Shown here piece after piece: positions 11,010 to 22,440 of a DNA stretch of 64,000 nucleotides. The DNA comes from Chaetoderma sp. LZ-2023a (taxonomy: Eukaryota > Mollusca > Caudofoveata > Chaetodermatida > Chaetodermatidae). The stretch lies in the NCBI GenBank assembly GCA_034401795.1, contig CM067374.1, positions 99,172,860 to 99,236,859 of the forward strand, in the 5' to 3' direction. A model generated the notes under the pieces. It saw only the letters and a program-made list of their open reading frames with translations, had not been told where the DNA came from and ran no database searches. Position 1 is the stretch's first letter. Each line of letters begins with the position of its first letter. Position numbers and translations under genes: made by a program.

Positions 11010-11245
11010 CGTTTAACACACAAACTGGCTATAAATGACTTTTGTAGTGGTCTTTATAAATGTCTATTTGCAGACCAAGAGAAGATTATTTTTGAAAATG
11101 TGTCAATGGAATGAATGGCGCAATAACTGGGCCAGTCATTCCAGTGGTAAATTTCCAATATAATCACCTCTTGATCTGCAAATCGACATTTTCTATCAGA
11201 AAATTGAAACCTCTGGAAAATTTTTATGGTTAAATGGTTAGCTGA
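11010..11245. repeat. Family B MITE
   Basis: Starts GTTTAACACACAAACTGGC. It contains GCAGACCAAGAGAAGATTAT, a stem around GAATGGCGCAATAACTGGGCC, and CTTGATCTGCAAATCGACAT. Confidence 0.65.
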
Positions 11246-11369
11246 AATGGAATGATAACCTTTCTCACATAGAATTCTGAAGAGCCCAGTTTCAGTTACC
11301 TCAGTATAAAATCTGTTAAATATCTTGTAAGCAGCTTGACTGAAAATTGAAGTAACACTGTAACACTCA

Positions 11370-11655
11370 AGCCAACCAAAAACAGCTTCTGTAGTAATCT
11401 TGAGAAAAGTCCATTTATAAACCAAGAGAAGAGTATTTTTGTAAATTTACCATTCTTCCCCAAACCTAGTGCAACACCGGCGGCCATCTTGTATTTCGGA
11501 TCATCGTCGATTTCCATAGGTTTCTTCCCCAGACCTAGTCTAACCACCCTATGAAGTGGTAAATTTAAAAAAGTACTCTTGGTCTGAAAATGGACATTTT
11601 CTATGACAAAATAGATATTTTCTTGAAAAAATTTGAGGGGTATTGTGTTAAACAT
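11370..11655. repeat. Family B MITE interrupted by a foreign segment
   Basis: The outer halves match family B (AACAGCTTCTGTAGTAATCT, ACCAAGAGAAGAGTATTTT, CTCTTGGTCTGAAAATGGAC). The usual central palindrome is replaced at about 11455-11550 by a segment containing CGGCGGCCATCTTGTATTTC, a family E-like motif. Confidence 0.6.
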
Positions 11656-12192
11656 ATTATCTTCAGCATTGGTTGCAAAAACAAACTTCCATATAGGGAA
11701 TGTCTCTATGCAAACTATGATAAGAATATTCTTGAAAACATAGTACTAGAATGACTGGTTGTCTTACAGAGCCCTTCATTCCAGCTGTAGATTTTTTTTA
11801 ATATTATTTTTCTCTGCACGTGGGCATTTTACATCAGAGGTTTTGGTCAGCTTAACAGGTAAATAGTTAAGTGAAATTGCTTTCAAAATAATGAACATCA
11901 TTGGAATTATTATATATTTGACTTAATCATTAGTAGATATCAAATATGATACAGGAGGGCACAACTTAATGCACAGTTATTAATATTTATAACAATCACC
12001 TTTAACAGCAGTTTTATCAGCTAACCTGTATTCCAATGCATGTCCTAACTGCTGCTATGTTTCTGGTTGTTTATGTTTTGGATTTTTTAAAGATTCCAAA
12101 AAACCTAACTTAAATATGTACCTATGTTTGTGACTGTATTTGGTATGGGACACTATGAGTACTACCCTTCGTCTTTTCTCTCTTTGTTGCAG
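11656..12192. other. Presumed intron before zinc-finger exon 2
   Basis: AT-rich. A worn family B fragment lies at about 11700-11880. The stretch ends in the pyrimidine tract and TTGTTGCAG acceptor at 12192. Confidence 0.5.
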
Positions 12193-12749
12193 TCTTGAGC
12201 AGCGGCAGCCAGTTCTCAGGATGTTCATTCTCTGGTTTGGATTACTCATTTCTCTGTGCCGTCGAAGACGATGATGATGACCCTTTGAATAACAATGATG
12301 ATGAAGATGACGATATTCTTAAAACTTCAATAGAAGAAGCTGTTGATCAGACAAATTTAAACGAGATGTACAAATGCATATTCTGTAATTTCAGTTGTAA
12401 GGGCCCGTCTGCGATATCTCGACACATGTACAACCATGCTGATAAATCAGCTGACCTGCATATTTGTCCCATGTGCAATGCCGTTCTTAAAACCGTCCGT
12501 AACTTCACCCGGCACTGTATGAGTCACCTGACGCAAGCCAGGAATATGTATCGATGCAAGATCTGTTCTCAGGGTTTCACCCGTCACGACAATCTCAAGA
12601 AACATATTCGACAGCGGCATTTTGGTGAACAACCACTTTTTACCTCAGCACCTACCCAAGTCCCCCTGAAAACCCCAATAGGAAATTCCCAAGCATTAAC
12701 ACGTAGAAAGCCGCGCAAAGGCAATGCAACTAAATGGCCATCATTTTGA
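12193..12749 (+). CDS. Terminal exon with three C2H2 zinc fingers (copy 2)
   Basis: This is a terminal exon of a probable nuclear DNA-binding protein. The acceptor TTTGTTGCAG ends at 12192. Two bases (TC) complete a split codon (phase 1), and 184 residues follow to the TGA at 12747-12749. A strongly acidic Asp/Asn-rich segment lies at about residues 24-40. The fingers are at 61-81, 91-111 and 121-142. Cys and His spacing is C-x2-C-x12-H throughout, ending H-x3-H, H-x3-H and H-x4-H, with 9-residue linkers. The third finger has the contact helix R-H-D-N-L-K-K. The tail is short and basic (RRKPRKG). It resembles the 35410 exon most closely: both share NxxRHCMxH in finger 2 and RxDNLK in finger 3, and both have an Asp run before finger 1. 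No in-frame 5' exon is nearby. It is either an alternative last exon or part of a paralogous gene. I favour the former. Confidence 0.85.
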
Positions 12750-12750
12750 T

Positions 12751-12835
12751 AATCATTTATGAAATTCTTTATCATTTATTATATTTATTTATTATCTTAT
12801 TTATTTGTATTTCTATTTATTAAGTATGACTTTAT
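12751..12835 (+). promoter_or_regulatory. AU-rich 3' UTR segment
   Basis: Immediately after the stop codon, several ATTTA pentamers occur within 85 bp, including overlapping TATTTATTTATT. This resembles class I/II AU-rich mRNA-destabilising elements. No AATAAA lies in this segment. A simple AT-rich tract remains possible. Confidence 0.35.
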
Positions 12836-13162
12836 TAGTTGATTGATTTAAGGCGTTCAATGCTTACCCTTATTGAGTGCATCGGCGGCCATCTCTGCTG
12901 AACCATTAGTGTCCTACTTTTCTACTGACTACTGTTCATTTTGATCATTGAGTTACTGAAAGTTTCGTGTCTAAACTAGCGGCAACTTACAGAAGCTCGA
13001 TGTTCAAAGTCTTGCTTATATGATGCAAAATCTGGCCAGAAAAGTGGAGTAAGAGCTCACTAAACATAATCTGATTTAGGCACTAGTCCTTATAAATCGG
13101 GTATATTATGTTTTGATTCAACTTCCCTCATATGTAGTAAGAATAGTTAGGCTAGTCTATGT
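12836..13162. other. Non-coding stretch, nothing recognised
   Basis: No repeat core or reading frame of interest. Confidence 0.45.
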
Positions 13163-13380
13163 TTAACCCTTTCATGACGAAACCGGCCACAGCCAGCCTT
13201 TGTAATAGTCTTGAGGAATGTCCATTTGCAGGGCAAGAGAATACTATTTTTGAAAATTTACCACTGAAATGACTGGCTTGATAACCGAGCCTGACTGGCT
13301 CGATAATCGAGCCACTCATTCCAGTGATAAATTTTCAAAAATAGTCTTATTTTGACCTGAAAATGGACATTCAATGGGCA
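13163..13380. repeat. Family B MITE
   Basis: Starts TTTAACCCTTTCATGACG. The central stem is GAATGACTGGCTCGATAACC with its inverse and an extra internal duplication of the TGACTGGCTCGATAA unit. Confidence 0.7.
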
Positions 13381-13435
13381 TATATTTTGAATTGCCAAAT
13401 TCATCCACTAAAGCATTAAGCTGCTCTGCATAGCC

Positions 13436-13676
13436 TTTAACCCTTTAACACTCATGTCAGCCAAAAACAGCCTTTGCAGTGGTCTTCAGAAATGTCCATT
13501 TGTAGACCAAGAGAAGAGTTTTTGAAAATTTACCACTGGAATGACTGGCTCGATAACCGAGCCAGTCATTCCAGTAATAAATTTTCAAAAATACCCATCT
13601 CTTGGTCTGCGAATGGACATTTTCTAGGAGAAAATTTAAATTTTCTTTAACAAATTCAAGGGCTACAGGGTTAAAC
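13436..13676. repeat. Family B MITE, best-preserved copy
   Basis: Ends are TTAACCCTTTAACACTC and CTACAGGGTTAA, so TTAA flanks a CCCT..AGGG terminus. The order is AGCCAAAAACAGCC, AATGTCCATTTGTAGACC, AAGAGAAGAG, then the palindrome TACCACTGGAATGACTGGCT and its inverse, then TCTTGGTCTGCGAATGGACA. TTAA targeting with CCC termini is typical of piggyBac-type non-autonomous elements. This assignment is inference. Confidence 0.75.
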
Positions 13677-13748
13677 CAGCAATTAGTTTTTCTTAACCCT
13701 TCAAAACTTACAAACAGGAATGACAATTTATTCTTTTTGATGTATGGA

Positions 13749-13890
13749 CTATTCTGTTGATTATTTTGAAACTAACTTGACATGGAGATGTTGCTGCCAT
13801 AAGCAGCAACAGGTTTCAGTCAAATTAGTTTTAAAACATTCAACAGCGTATCTGTATATTTTCTTGTCATTGAGAGACTGAATTTTCATG
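13749..13890 (-). repeat. Family A hairpin core
   Basis: GTTGATTATTTTGAAACTAA, then GTTGCTGCCataagCAGCAAC, the inverse arm, and TATCTGTATATTTTCTTG. Both outer arms are missing. Confidence 0.6.
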
Positions 13891-14082
13891 GGCTAACCAT
13901 CACTGGTGGCATATTGTCCTGTAAATTGGGATATTTTCAATGATAAAAGGAGAACACACTATTCAAAATTTTAATGGTCAAAATTGGTGTAGAAAGTAGA
14001 AATTTGTCATTGCTAAATATGGATTTTGCATCAGTGATTCTATGAATTTCTAAACACATCAATTTTGGAATCTACTGGGTAA

Positions 14083-14392
14083 GGCCCGCTTTCCACGCAA
14101 GTGATATCGCCCATGGAAATGCGTGTGTTAATGCCGAAATAAGAGGAAATCTGAGTATTTCCATGTACGTGATAATGCACGCGACCATTCGTCGCACACG
14201 ATGAATGCTCGCATGCATTATCGCGTACATAGAAATGTACTCATATATTTCCTATTATTTCAACTTTAGCGTGTGTGATATCACTTACACAGAAAGCTGA
14301 CATAACAAGCCCCATTCTGTGTTAATCCTGCATGCATAGAAATATATATATATATACGCTCGTGAAAATGTGTACATGGAAAGCCTGTTTAA
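14083..14392. repeat. Imperfect foldback (long inverted-repeat) element
   Basis: The left arm from GCTTTCCACGCAAGTGATAT through GATAATGCACGCGACCATTC is inverted on the right as GAATGCTCGCATGCATTATC to GATATCACTTACACAGAAAGC. A further outer copy of the end (ATGGAAAGCCTG) lies at about 14378-14390. No coding potential. The family is unrecognised. Confidence 0.5.
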
Positions 14393-14719
14393 TGGTCCAA
14401 ACATTGAAGTTTAAAATGGTCCACACACTTCACTACTACCGTTTTTACGCTGGTACCAATTTATAATCGTGGCTGTAGCGATGCAAGGAGGAGACAAAGG
14501 CTAGATTGAGCACGTTTCCAATGAAGATGGGATGATTCACGATTGTGGTGCAAACACGTTTCAACGGTTAATTAATGTAGAGTGTTGGCCACAGTGTCGA
14601 GGGGTAGGGGGTTGGTGGGTGGGGATGGGGTGGTGGTGGGTGTTGTTGATATCCATCATATCATAGGCCAAGCTTTGGATGGACTACCAATGAAGGAACC
14701 CAGGTTTTCAGCCATTCAG
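14393..14719. other. Non-coding stretch with a G-run tract
   Basis: At 14601-14640 repeated GGGG/GGG runs separated by 1-6 bases form a potential G-quadruplex on the + strand. The rest is unrecognised. Confidence 0.45.
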
Positions 14720-15012
14720 ATGATGTCATAATCAATTAAGTCACATGTAGGCTGACATCATAATCAATTACATTATGAATGACGCGATTTAGTCTGTCAT
14801 AAATGCTTAATAGTCCGTCTAGTTGTACAAATTGTATGTCTACTGTTTAGTAAATATTCTGTTGAATATTCAACTGCTTACCTGTATACTTTTCTGGAAA
14901 TTGAGTTTCGGAGAGTGCAGGGATCGATCGATCGATCCCAACACAGGCGAAGCATGAGTGGAGCTTTGCTAGAGATATGCGGGGCATAGCTAAAACTGGA
15001 TTCCTCCATATG
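14720..15012 (-). repeat. Family A MITE lacking one hairpin arm
   Basis: Contains repeated GACATCATAATCAATTA, then ATTCTGTTGAATATTCAACTGC, where the hairpin has collapsed to a few bases. GGGATCGATCGATCGATCCC, TGAGTGGAGCTTTGCTAGAG and an end CTGGATTCCTCCAT follow. Confidence 0.7.
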
Positions 15013-15059
15013 GTTCGCTCTAAGTCATGTATAAACAACAAATAAATAGCTGAATTTCA

Positions 15060-15330
15060 ATTTGACAACACCAAGCCGCCTCCTAATTTCTCTTGATCGG
15101 CAAATGGATATGTTTCAAGAACACTGCAGACACCTTATTGGCTGGATGGACCATTAAACGGTTGCGCTTCTATCTGAGATTAAACTTCATCCAAGTACAG
15201 TATCTAATTTTAAGTCAATCACACAGGTGTATATTTTGATAATAACTTGAATGGAACGCATTGTTGCCTATCATTGGGTTCCAGTGAAATTAATCTCAAA
15301 ATATTTCACTGCGTATATCTGTTCTTGTAA
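15060..15330. repeat. Worn family B and hairpin fragments
   Basis: TTTCTCTTGATCGGCAAATG and ACCATTAAACGGTTG resemble the right half of family B. At about 15225-15320, ATTTTGATAATAACTTGAATGG and AGTGAAATTAATCTCAAAAT form a degenerate family A-type hairpin. Confidence 0.4.
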
Positions 15331-15554
15331 ATAATTTCTAAATTCTTAATTGCAAGAACGGCGATGAAATGACAATATCTAGGGGTAAAAAATACATGTG
15401 GTGTCATGTGAATATACAGATATTACGGGCAGAGTCCCAATTTAAAAGTTGATGAGTGGCATGATCAGACCATCATTGCTTTCCTAGAGTTTTCTTTTCA
15501 TGAAGAGACCTAGAGTTGTTTTTATTCTTGAAATTCTGATGTCTTAATTTCAAG

Positions 15555-15700
15555 ACAATTATACAGGAAAGTTGTTGAATATTTTGAAACTAATTTGACT
15601 GGAGCCATTGCTGCCATGTTCCTTGTCAAATTAGTTTCAAAATATTCAAAAGAATATTCTTTGCGTCAAAGAATTATTCATTTCTCTACGGGTTAACAGT
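15555..15700. repeat. Family J/A hairpin with a GGGTTAA end
   Basis: ATTATACAGGAAAGTTGTTG, then the arm pair GAAACTAATTTGACTGG and TGTCAAATTAGTTTC, ending CTCTACGGGTTAAC. Confidence 0.5.
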
Positions 15701-15752
15701 TTAAATTACATATTCATTAATATTGTTTACTCAATAGTTTTCATCCTGTCAT

Positions 15753-16095
15753 AATGGACCTTTCCAGTTTTAGCCATGCCCCGCCCATCTCTATCTAAGC
15801 TCCACCCACACCTCGCTCGTGTTGGGACCGATCGATCTCTGAACTTCCCGGCTATCAATTTCCAGAAAACTATACAGGTAAGCTGTTGAATATTTTGAAA
15901 CTAATTTAACTGGTGGGTGCTGTTGCCGCCTATGGCAGAAACAGTGCCCAGTCAAATTAGTTTTAAAATATTCAACAGAATGTTTCTTAAATAGCAAAAA
16001 CATGCAATTCGTACAACTATTCAGCATTAAAGATGGGATTCAATCATACATGTCTTGTAGTTGATTATGACGTCATATGATTGAGTGAGGAAATG
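15753..16095 (+). repeat. Family A MITE, near full length
   Basis: Starts ATGGACCTTTCCAGTTTTAG. It has the CATCTCTATCTAAGCTCCAC arm, ACAGGTAAGC, a well-kept hairpin, and the GATTATGACGTCATATGATT arm. Confidence 0.75.
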
Positions 16096-16130
16096 GATAC
16101 ATGAATTATAATATTGTTGATCAACACATT

Positions 16131-16645
16131 GAGTCAAGTTCGATTCTGGAACAATAGTTAACTATAGTTAACTGGACAATCAACATTGAAATAGATAACT
16201 AGCTAATTAACTATAGTTGACTGACTGCCCGAGCTCTATCGCAAATAGTTAGCTCAAAATATGTGTTAAATTCAAAATGGCAGATAACCCTCGCTTGCCA
16301 CTGTTAAATGCACATAAACTTGTAAATAGTTCCCTAACTAATGGAATTTTGATGAAATTATGGTGTCCTACAGTATATCAATGTTCCCAAGGCATAATCC
16401 CTTCCCACTTTATCAGCTGTTGCCACTTGTTGACGTTTACTTGTACCAAGATACCAATTTTCATAGGCCACCAGAACATAATTTTATTCCTACGGAATAT
16501 TTAACCGAGACTAGTACCCAGCTCCAAATATTCTGCAATGGTAATTCAATAGGCAATCAGTTACTGCCTAACTATAGGTAATCATTCATCATTCGATTCA
16601 CATAGCCAATGTGCTTGATCAGTAAACAAACTAACTGACAGGTTG
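16131..16645. repeat. Family I element, copy 1
   Basis: Starts GAGTCAAGTTCG followed by repeated TAGTTAACTATAG motifs, then TTCAAAATGGC. The middle parallels the copy at 17876. The right end is worn. Confidence 0.5.
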
Positions 16646-17875
16646 TTTTTTTAGCAAATCGCACATAACTTTAGATGACGAGTGGAATTTGTATATCTAG
16701 ATACACAATACAATAGGAAATGGTAAAAGATAAAGAAATGTCATGTGTTCAGATTATGTATGTTGTTGTTGTTGAATGATTTCAAAGTAATATGCTGGCC
16801 GTGACAAAATGGCAGAACAATGGCATTATCAGTTGTCCTTAATTTTGTGTGTCTTCTGATTATTTTAATCCTTTCAATCCTACAGACCACATATGCCGCA
16901 CATTTCAAAATCTATAACAATTATTCTGTTTGATATCTTGAAAGTTATAACTTGAATGGACGATGTTGCTGTATAAAGATAAAAGAAGCAACAGCTTCCA
17001 GAGTATTGCATGACAGTGTATTGTATATTGGCCTTATCTATCATAATTGACTAAGTTCTGACATGAGAACATGCAATTTGGATGTAGGAGGTGAAAGACC
17101 AATACAGCTATTACCTTGTTAACATTTAGTGAGTAGAGATTTTGGTGCTGTTTGCACGGTGGAAATTAAATATTTTGATTCCTAAATACACGAAATAGAT
17201 TAAAAGCATTTTATTATGTCACTATCATTCGACAAGTCGTTTACATTATATATTAATGCCATTCTATGGATGACAAAGCTCAACATGACATCGATTTGAT
17301 CAAACTTAGCATGACAAAAACGACACAAAATCTGCTCTACAATATAACTCGAAAATCTCAATACGAAAGTGAAAATTATTGGAAGGTATAAGATGTGGGA
17401 AAAATTATTTTCGCATTGCTATTTTTTCTGACATTCAAAGTACCATATAAATTCAGTTAAGTTCAGCAGCTATTTGAAGGTAATGTAACACAATTATTGA
17501 TTTTGGTCATGGAATTCAGGCTGTACTCTTATTTAAATATTTCACCAAAAAAACATTTAGCATTTTATAACCCTTTACAAAACTGATTGTTGTGCATATC
17601 AAAGTGCGCCAAGAATAGTAAATCAGTTGCATATCGCTAATTATTTCCAATGAAAAAGGCACATTTTTCAATGCCATATTGCGACACAACTACGGTAGTA
17701 TAAATCGGTCTGTCTCAAATAATTTAAAAAAATTGACAAAGTTGCCTATTTCACAACTGGAGCGTGCTCACACACTTGTGTTATGATGTATGTGAATATA
17801 CACATTCTTGTTAATTAAAACATGGGAAATGAATATTTTTTGGATTTTTATTTGTGACTCCACTTGTATAAATCA
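16646..17875. other. Non-coding stretch
   Basis: AT-rich. A weak hairpin remnant lies near 16915-17010 (TTGATATCTTGAAAGTTATA with GAAGCAACAGCTTCC). Otherwise nothing is recognised. Confidence 0.45.
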
Positions 17876-18350
17876 GAGTCAAGTTCGAATGGGTAACCAT
17901 AGTTAACTTAGACAACAACTGAACTTGAAATAGTTGGCTAGCTAGTCAACTAGTCGACTGAGCTTCACGAAATTTGAGTAAGTTTCAAAATGTCGTACAC
18001 CCCCACGCTTGACACAAATATTTGCATATAAAAGTGTAAATATTTCACTAATAACATAGGTTTGATAAACTTATACATTTCTATTGTATGTTAAAGTTCC
18101 CAAGACCTACTTCCTTCTCACTTTATCTGATATGGATGTTTTTTGACGTCTTAGTAGACAGAAATACCAATTTTCATAAATGGATTAATCGAGACTGCTA
18201 CCTGTCTCCAAAATTTCTGCTATAGTAATTCAATGGGAAATCTGGTACCAACGAACTATAGTCGACTAAACAGAGTTGGCTTTTGCCTAGCAACTGCACA
18301 TGTTCAGTAACCCAGCAAACTGACTATAGTTATCCAACCGAACTTGACCC
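17876..18350. repeat. Family I element with terminal inverted repeats, copy 2
   Basis: Left end GAGTCAAGTTCGAATGGGTA. The reverse complement of the right end reads GGGTCAAGTTCGGTTGGATA. These form an imperfect inverted repeat of about 30 bp. Subterminal TAACTATAG/TAGTTAAC motifs and a TTTCAAAATG module are shared with 16131-16645. Non-coding MITE-like element of about 475 bp. Confidence 0.6.
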
Positions 18351-18806
18351 GGGCTGTCAGTCGGTCATAGCTACCTAACATGCCTAAGGCACTACTATAA
18401 CACATCACACATGTTTCCCTTCTACAAGCAACATCCCCCTGAAATCGATAATGTCATGACTGTATGTTGAAACATTGTCACCTCTTTCTTGTCGAGCTAT
18501 CTTAATTCCATCTCTCCCGGTTTAGTTTGGCTGTTTCAATTAAGCTATTTATGAATACAGGTCATTATTCTGATAAAATGTTACTGAAAGTTGTTGCTGG
18601 CTTAGGGATCAACATCTTTGAATAAATTCTTTTTAAAATAACGAGCCCGATTTTAGCACTAGAATGTAGCAGATACATAGGGATCACATATGACGACATG
18701 ATTATTGAGATGATTTATGTTGCCACTTCATCATGTAAAGTTGCTTATCTGTCTGACTGCTGCAAACCACTAAATGATAAATTCAATGAGCAATAACTCT
18801 GGACCT
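18351..18806. other. Non-coding stretch, nothing recognised
   Basis: Ordinary AT-rich DNA leading to the hairpin at 18807. Confidence 0.4.
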
Positions 18807-18895
18807 GCTGAATATTTTGAAAACAATTTGACTGAAAGTTGTTGGTGGCTTAGCCACCAACAACTTTCAGTCAAATTGTTTTCAAAATATTCAGC
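18807..18895. repeat. Perfect 43-bp inverted repeat with 3-base loop
   Basis: GCTGAATATTTTGAAAACAA and onward to TTGGTGGC is followed by TTA and then its exact reverse complement. No stem mismatch was found by eye. The stem is related to the hairpin arms of families A and J and to the worn copy at 1019-1125. Confidence 0.9.
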
Positions 18896-19919
18896 TAGTC
18901 AAAAGTTAAATCCCATGGAAAATGTAGTCTGCAAAAAGCCTCAGGCTCATGAAATTTGGATGTCTATGTAGGAATAGAAAGAAGCCTATCAATATGAGTC
19001 ATAATAAATTGTTTATTTTGTATGTGAAATATCATATTTTCAACAGATGACAGTTAATAAACTATATTTATATCAATATTTAAAATTATATAATTAGCTG
19101 TACATAATATATTAGCTCATTGCTTTTGTGTTTATTATTATGTTTTTTATTAACATATTATTATGTCTAGAGTTTTTTATATATAGCTATTTTATGGCAA
19201 GGAAGAATTTTGACATGGATTCAAGAATCTATTTGTGTAGAGATTCGTGAGATGTACCTGTGTGAAATTCGTGCAAGAATTGGCAGGTAATTTGATAAAT
19301 AAGATAAGAAAATATTTATTAATAAACCAGTTACATTATTTTTAGTTGTGACTCGCAACTATTATTTGTAAGTTTGTCAGTCTCAAATCTTTGACATTTC
19401 TGGCAAAGCTGCCTATGTCACAACTACATAGTATTTCACACATGTTCACAATATAATCCAACTATTTTCAAGTTATCAATGTAGATGTATATTACACAAT
19501 AACATATGTTTCTAGACTGATTCTCTGCTGTTTTGTGGAGAGTATCTGGCAGAATTCATGTAATTCTTCCCTTGTAAGAAGCAAGCCGTCTTTGATAGCA
19601 TTTGCAATTTGTCTTTGTTTACAGTACATTGTTGTTGTTATTTTATTTAATTCTTGTAATGTTTCATTATTAATAAGTATAATTTGTGTTTGCAGTGGAA
19701 TTAGAATAATATTTAATCCGATGTCTGTATTGGCTATCTAAGCATTAATACCTCTGATATTGACTCAGCACATCTATTGTGTTATGTGTACGGAGCCCGA
19801 CTGCCGTATAAATAATCCCAATTAGCTATTATCTACATATTAAAGCCTGATGCCATCCCATGACTTATATAAATTAAAGCGTAGTTACTGTGAATTTAGC
19901 TTATTTTAATAAGCTCGTT
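18896..19919. other. Non-coding stretch, nothing recognised
   Basis: Very AT-rich with no supported gene. Confidence 0.45.
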
Positions 19920-21290
19920 GCTTATCCATGCTGATGGCGCATTTGTTCGACCAGTGGTGTATGTAATCTGTGTCCAGTCTGCGTAGACATAGGGATCACT
20001 CATTCCAGTGACGTCGATGTCATCGCCACTAATGGGTTTTGTCTCGCCTACAAAGCGAGATGTAGGGATCGCTAATTCTGGCGTCGGTGTCATTCATATT
20101 TGTACTTTTGGTTAAAGTTTTTAAATCAATTTATTTTTCAACAATGGCTCATTCGATTTAAATAAAACTTTACTGAAGTAATCTATACTATGCAAGGATG
20201 CAAGCAGCATGACAATAGTTTTCATTTTTGGGGAATTTTTACTATTTCTTTCATGGTTTTGGACGTAGTATTTTGTCATGTACCTTTGGTTACGGTTTTT
20301 TGTTTGCCTTGTAACTCAACAATGTTCATTCCGATTTCAATGAAACTTTACAGACGAGTTCTATGTAATACAGGGATGTGACCTGCATCATTACTGTTTA
20401 GATTTTCGAGAACTTTTACTTTCTCTCGCTGTTGAACTTTGACCCTTTCATGGGGTTTTTTTTTAATATTTTTTTATGGGCCATTATATTTCAACAGTTG
20501 CTCACTGGATGTCAACAACATTTTACAGCAGTGTTATATACTATGCAGGGGTAAAATCTGCATCATTAAATGTAATCCGCATCATTAAATGTACCAATTT
20601 CATTCCAAATTCTGCAGGCTTTTTTCAGTTTTGGTTGGACTTGAATATTTTTCAAGTTTTTTAGGTTAACGTTTTTAAATCTTATTATTATTCAAGAATA
20701 TTCCGTGAAGAAATGAAAAAAATGACTGGGTAGTAAGTGTCCAGTGGAATAATCATGTGTTATATGATGATGCCATCTTTGTTGCCTGCATATAAATGCT
20801 CATAACAGGAAACATGGAATACGTAAAGAGAGTTTATCGCCTATTAATGATGTATTAAATCCTGATTTGTGTCTATCTGCAGCCAATTCACATTCCCCTA
20901 ATAGTGATATATTTGGGGCCCGGGGTGGGGGATATGCCCTCTTCTGATGGCTCTTGTTTCATTAAGTTTTGCAATTTACCTTATTCAATCTTTGTTCATT
21001 AGGTTTCAATGAAACTACACAAATTGTATATGCCATGCAGTGAAATGATGCAGTGATGAAATCACGATCGTCACTAGTTTGAATTTTTTGGTACTTTTCC
21101 TCTTTGCGATCGTGGACTAAGGTGTTTTTCATGCTTTTTGCAGATTCAATGTATTATTCAACAAAGCTTCTTCAGACTTCAATGATTGTGTTTTTATGTG
21201 CTCTTGTTAGTCAACAATGGCTTTTTGGATTTTAATGAAACTTTACAAGGGTGATCTCATCCCATTCAAACTGTAACAATAGTAGTTTGA
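19920..21290 (+). repeat. Family D start fused to family F units
   Basis: TTTTGTCTCGCCTACAAAGCG lies near 20037. It is followed by several units each containing a 'CAACAATGGCTCATTCGATTT' / 'AATGAAACTTTACAG' core, at about 20140, 20320, 20500, 21000 and 21220. A TATGCCCTCTTCTGATGGCT..CTTGTTTC module near 20933 recurs near 34245. Non-coding. Confidence 0.5.
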
Positions 21291-21295
21291 TTTTT

Positions 21296-21440
21296 TTAAC
21301 TCTTACCACTTTGATGTCAAACTTAAGTTAAAAAATTAAATTAAAAGATGAACTGGTATTCATTTTTCAACAAATGTGGTGGAAGATGGTGCTGTAACAT
21401 CTTCCATCAAAATTGTTGAAAAATGTACACCAGATTATTC
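21296..21440. repeat. Family C palindromic MITE
   Basis: TTAACTCTTACCACTTTGATG, then TTCAACAAATGTGGTGGAAG with its inverse CTTCCATCAAAATTGTTGAA, then TGTACACCAGATTATTCTTT. The right end is shortened. Confidence 0.6.
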
Positions 21441-22001
21441 TTTAGAAGCACCGAGATGCAACTCTTCTCTGAACGTGCTTGACTGATTGCATCATTAAGA
21501 TCAAAAGGTGATCCATGTGTGTCCAAGAGAGCGTGGATAGGTATCTAGTTTTAAAAACCTTCAATCGCTGTAGGGATCGAGCTCAGATGTGAAAAATATG
21601 ATTAGAGATTATTTATGGGCGTGGAAGTTTATTCAAGTAACGTTGATAGACTGCCTTTAAACAATCAAAATTTACCTCTTGTTCATTGTTGCACAATTGT
21701 TATACAAGACTTCTGTTTATACATAGGCTGTGTGTCATGCCGAATACTAATTTAACACAGAATCTGATTGTGTTGGAAGAGTTTCAAGGACAAATGTTTG
21801 ATTGTATGTTTAGTTGCTATGACAAAGACTTACCTACCTAGGTGTTATGAAACCATTGTATCCCAATGTACTACCCTTTTACAATTTGTGTCTTGTTTGA
21901 TCATTGTTTAACTTATTTAATTAATTTGGTACTTTGTTTCGATATCAATTGTACTTTGTGTTAAGCATAATCATAAATTGTGGTTTATATCATGTAATTT
22001 G
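21441..22001. other. Non-coding stretch, nothing recognised
   Basis: No gene or known repeat core. Confidence 0.4.
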
Positions 22002-22004
22002 GAT

Positions 22005-22079
<75 letters not shown>
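22002..22079. repeat. (TA)n microsatellite
   Basis: About 38 AT dinucleotides with one interruption. It abuts the family A copy that begins at 22083. Confidence 0.95.
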
Positions 22080-22081
<2 letters not shown>

Positions 22082-22082
22082 A

Positions 22083-22440
22083 TTCACCTTTCCAGTGTCC
22101 ATATATCAGCTGACGTCATAATCAGCTAAGCGCGTGTAGAATAACATTATAATCAATTACATCATAAATGATTCTATTTGGCCCATCTTTAACTCTTAAT
22201 AGTCCGACACGTACGAATTGTATGCCTCTACTATTTAATAAATATTGTGTTTGATAGTTTGAAACTAACTTGACTGGATGCTCAGTCAAATTAGTTCCAA
22301 AATATTCAATAGCTTACCTGTGTGGTTTTCTGGAAGTTGATAGTCAGAGAGTTCGGAATAGATTTATCCCAGCACGAGCGAGGTGTAGGTGGAGCTTAGC
22401 TAGTGATGTGTGGGACATAGCTAACACTGGAAAGGTCATT
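22083..22440 (-). repeat. Family A MITE, full length, CCTTTCC-ended subtype
   Basis: Begins TCACCTTTCCAGTGTCC and ends AACACTGGAAAGGTCATT. The interior has CAGCTGACGTCATAATCAGC, a shortened hairpin, GCTTACCTGTGTGGTTTTCT and AGGTGGAGCTTAGCTAGTG. Confidence 0.75.
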
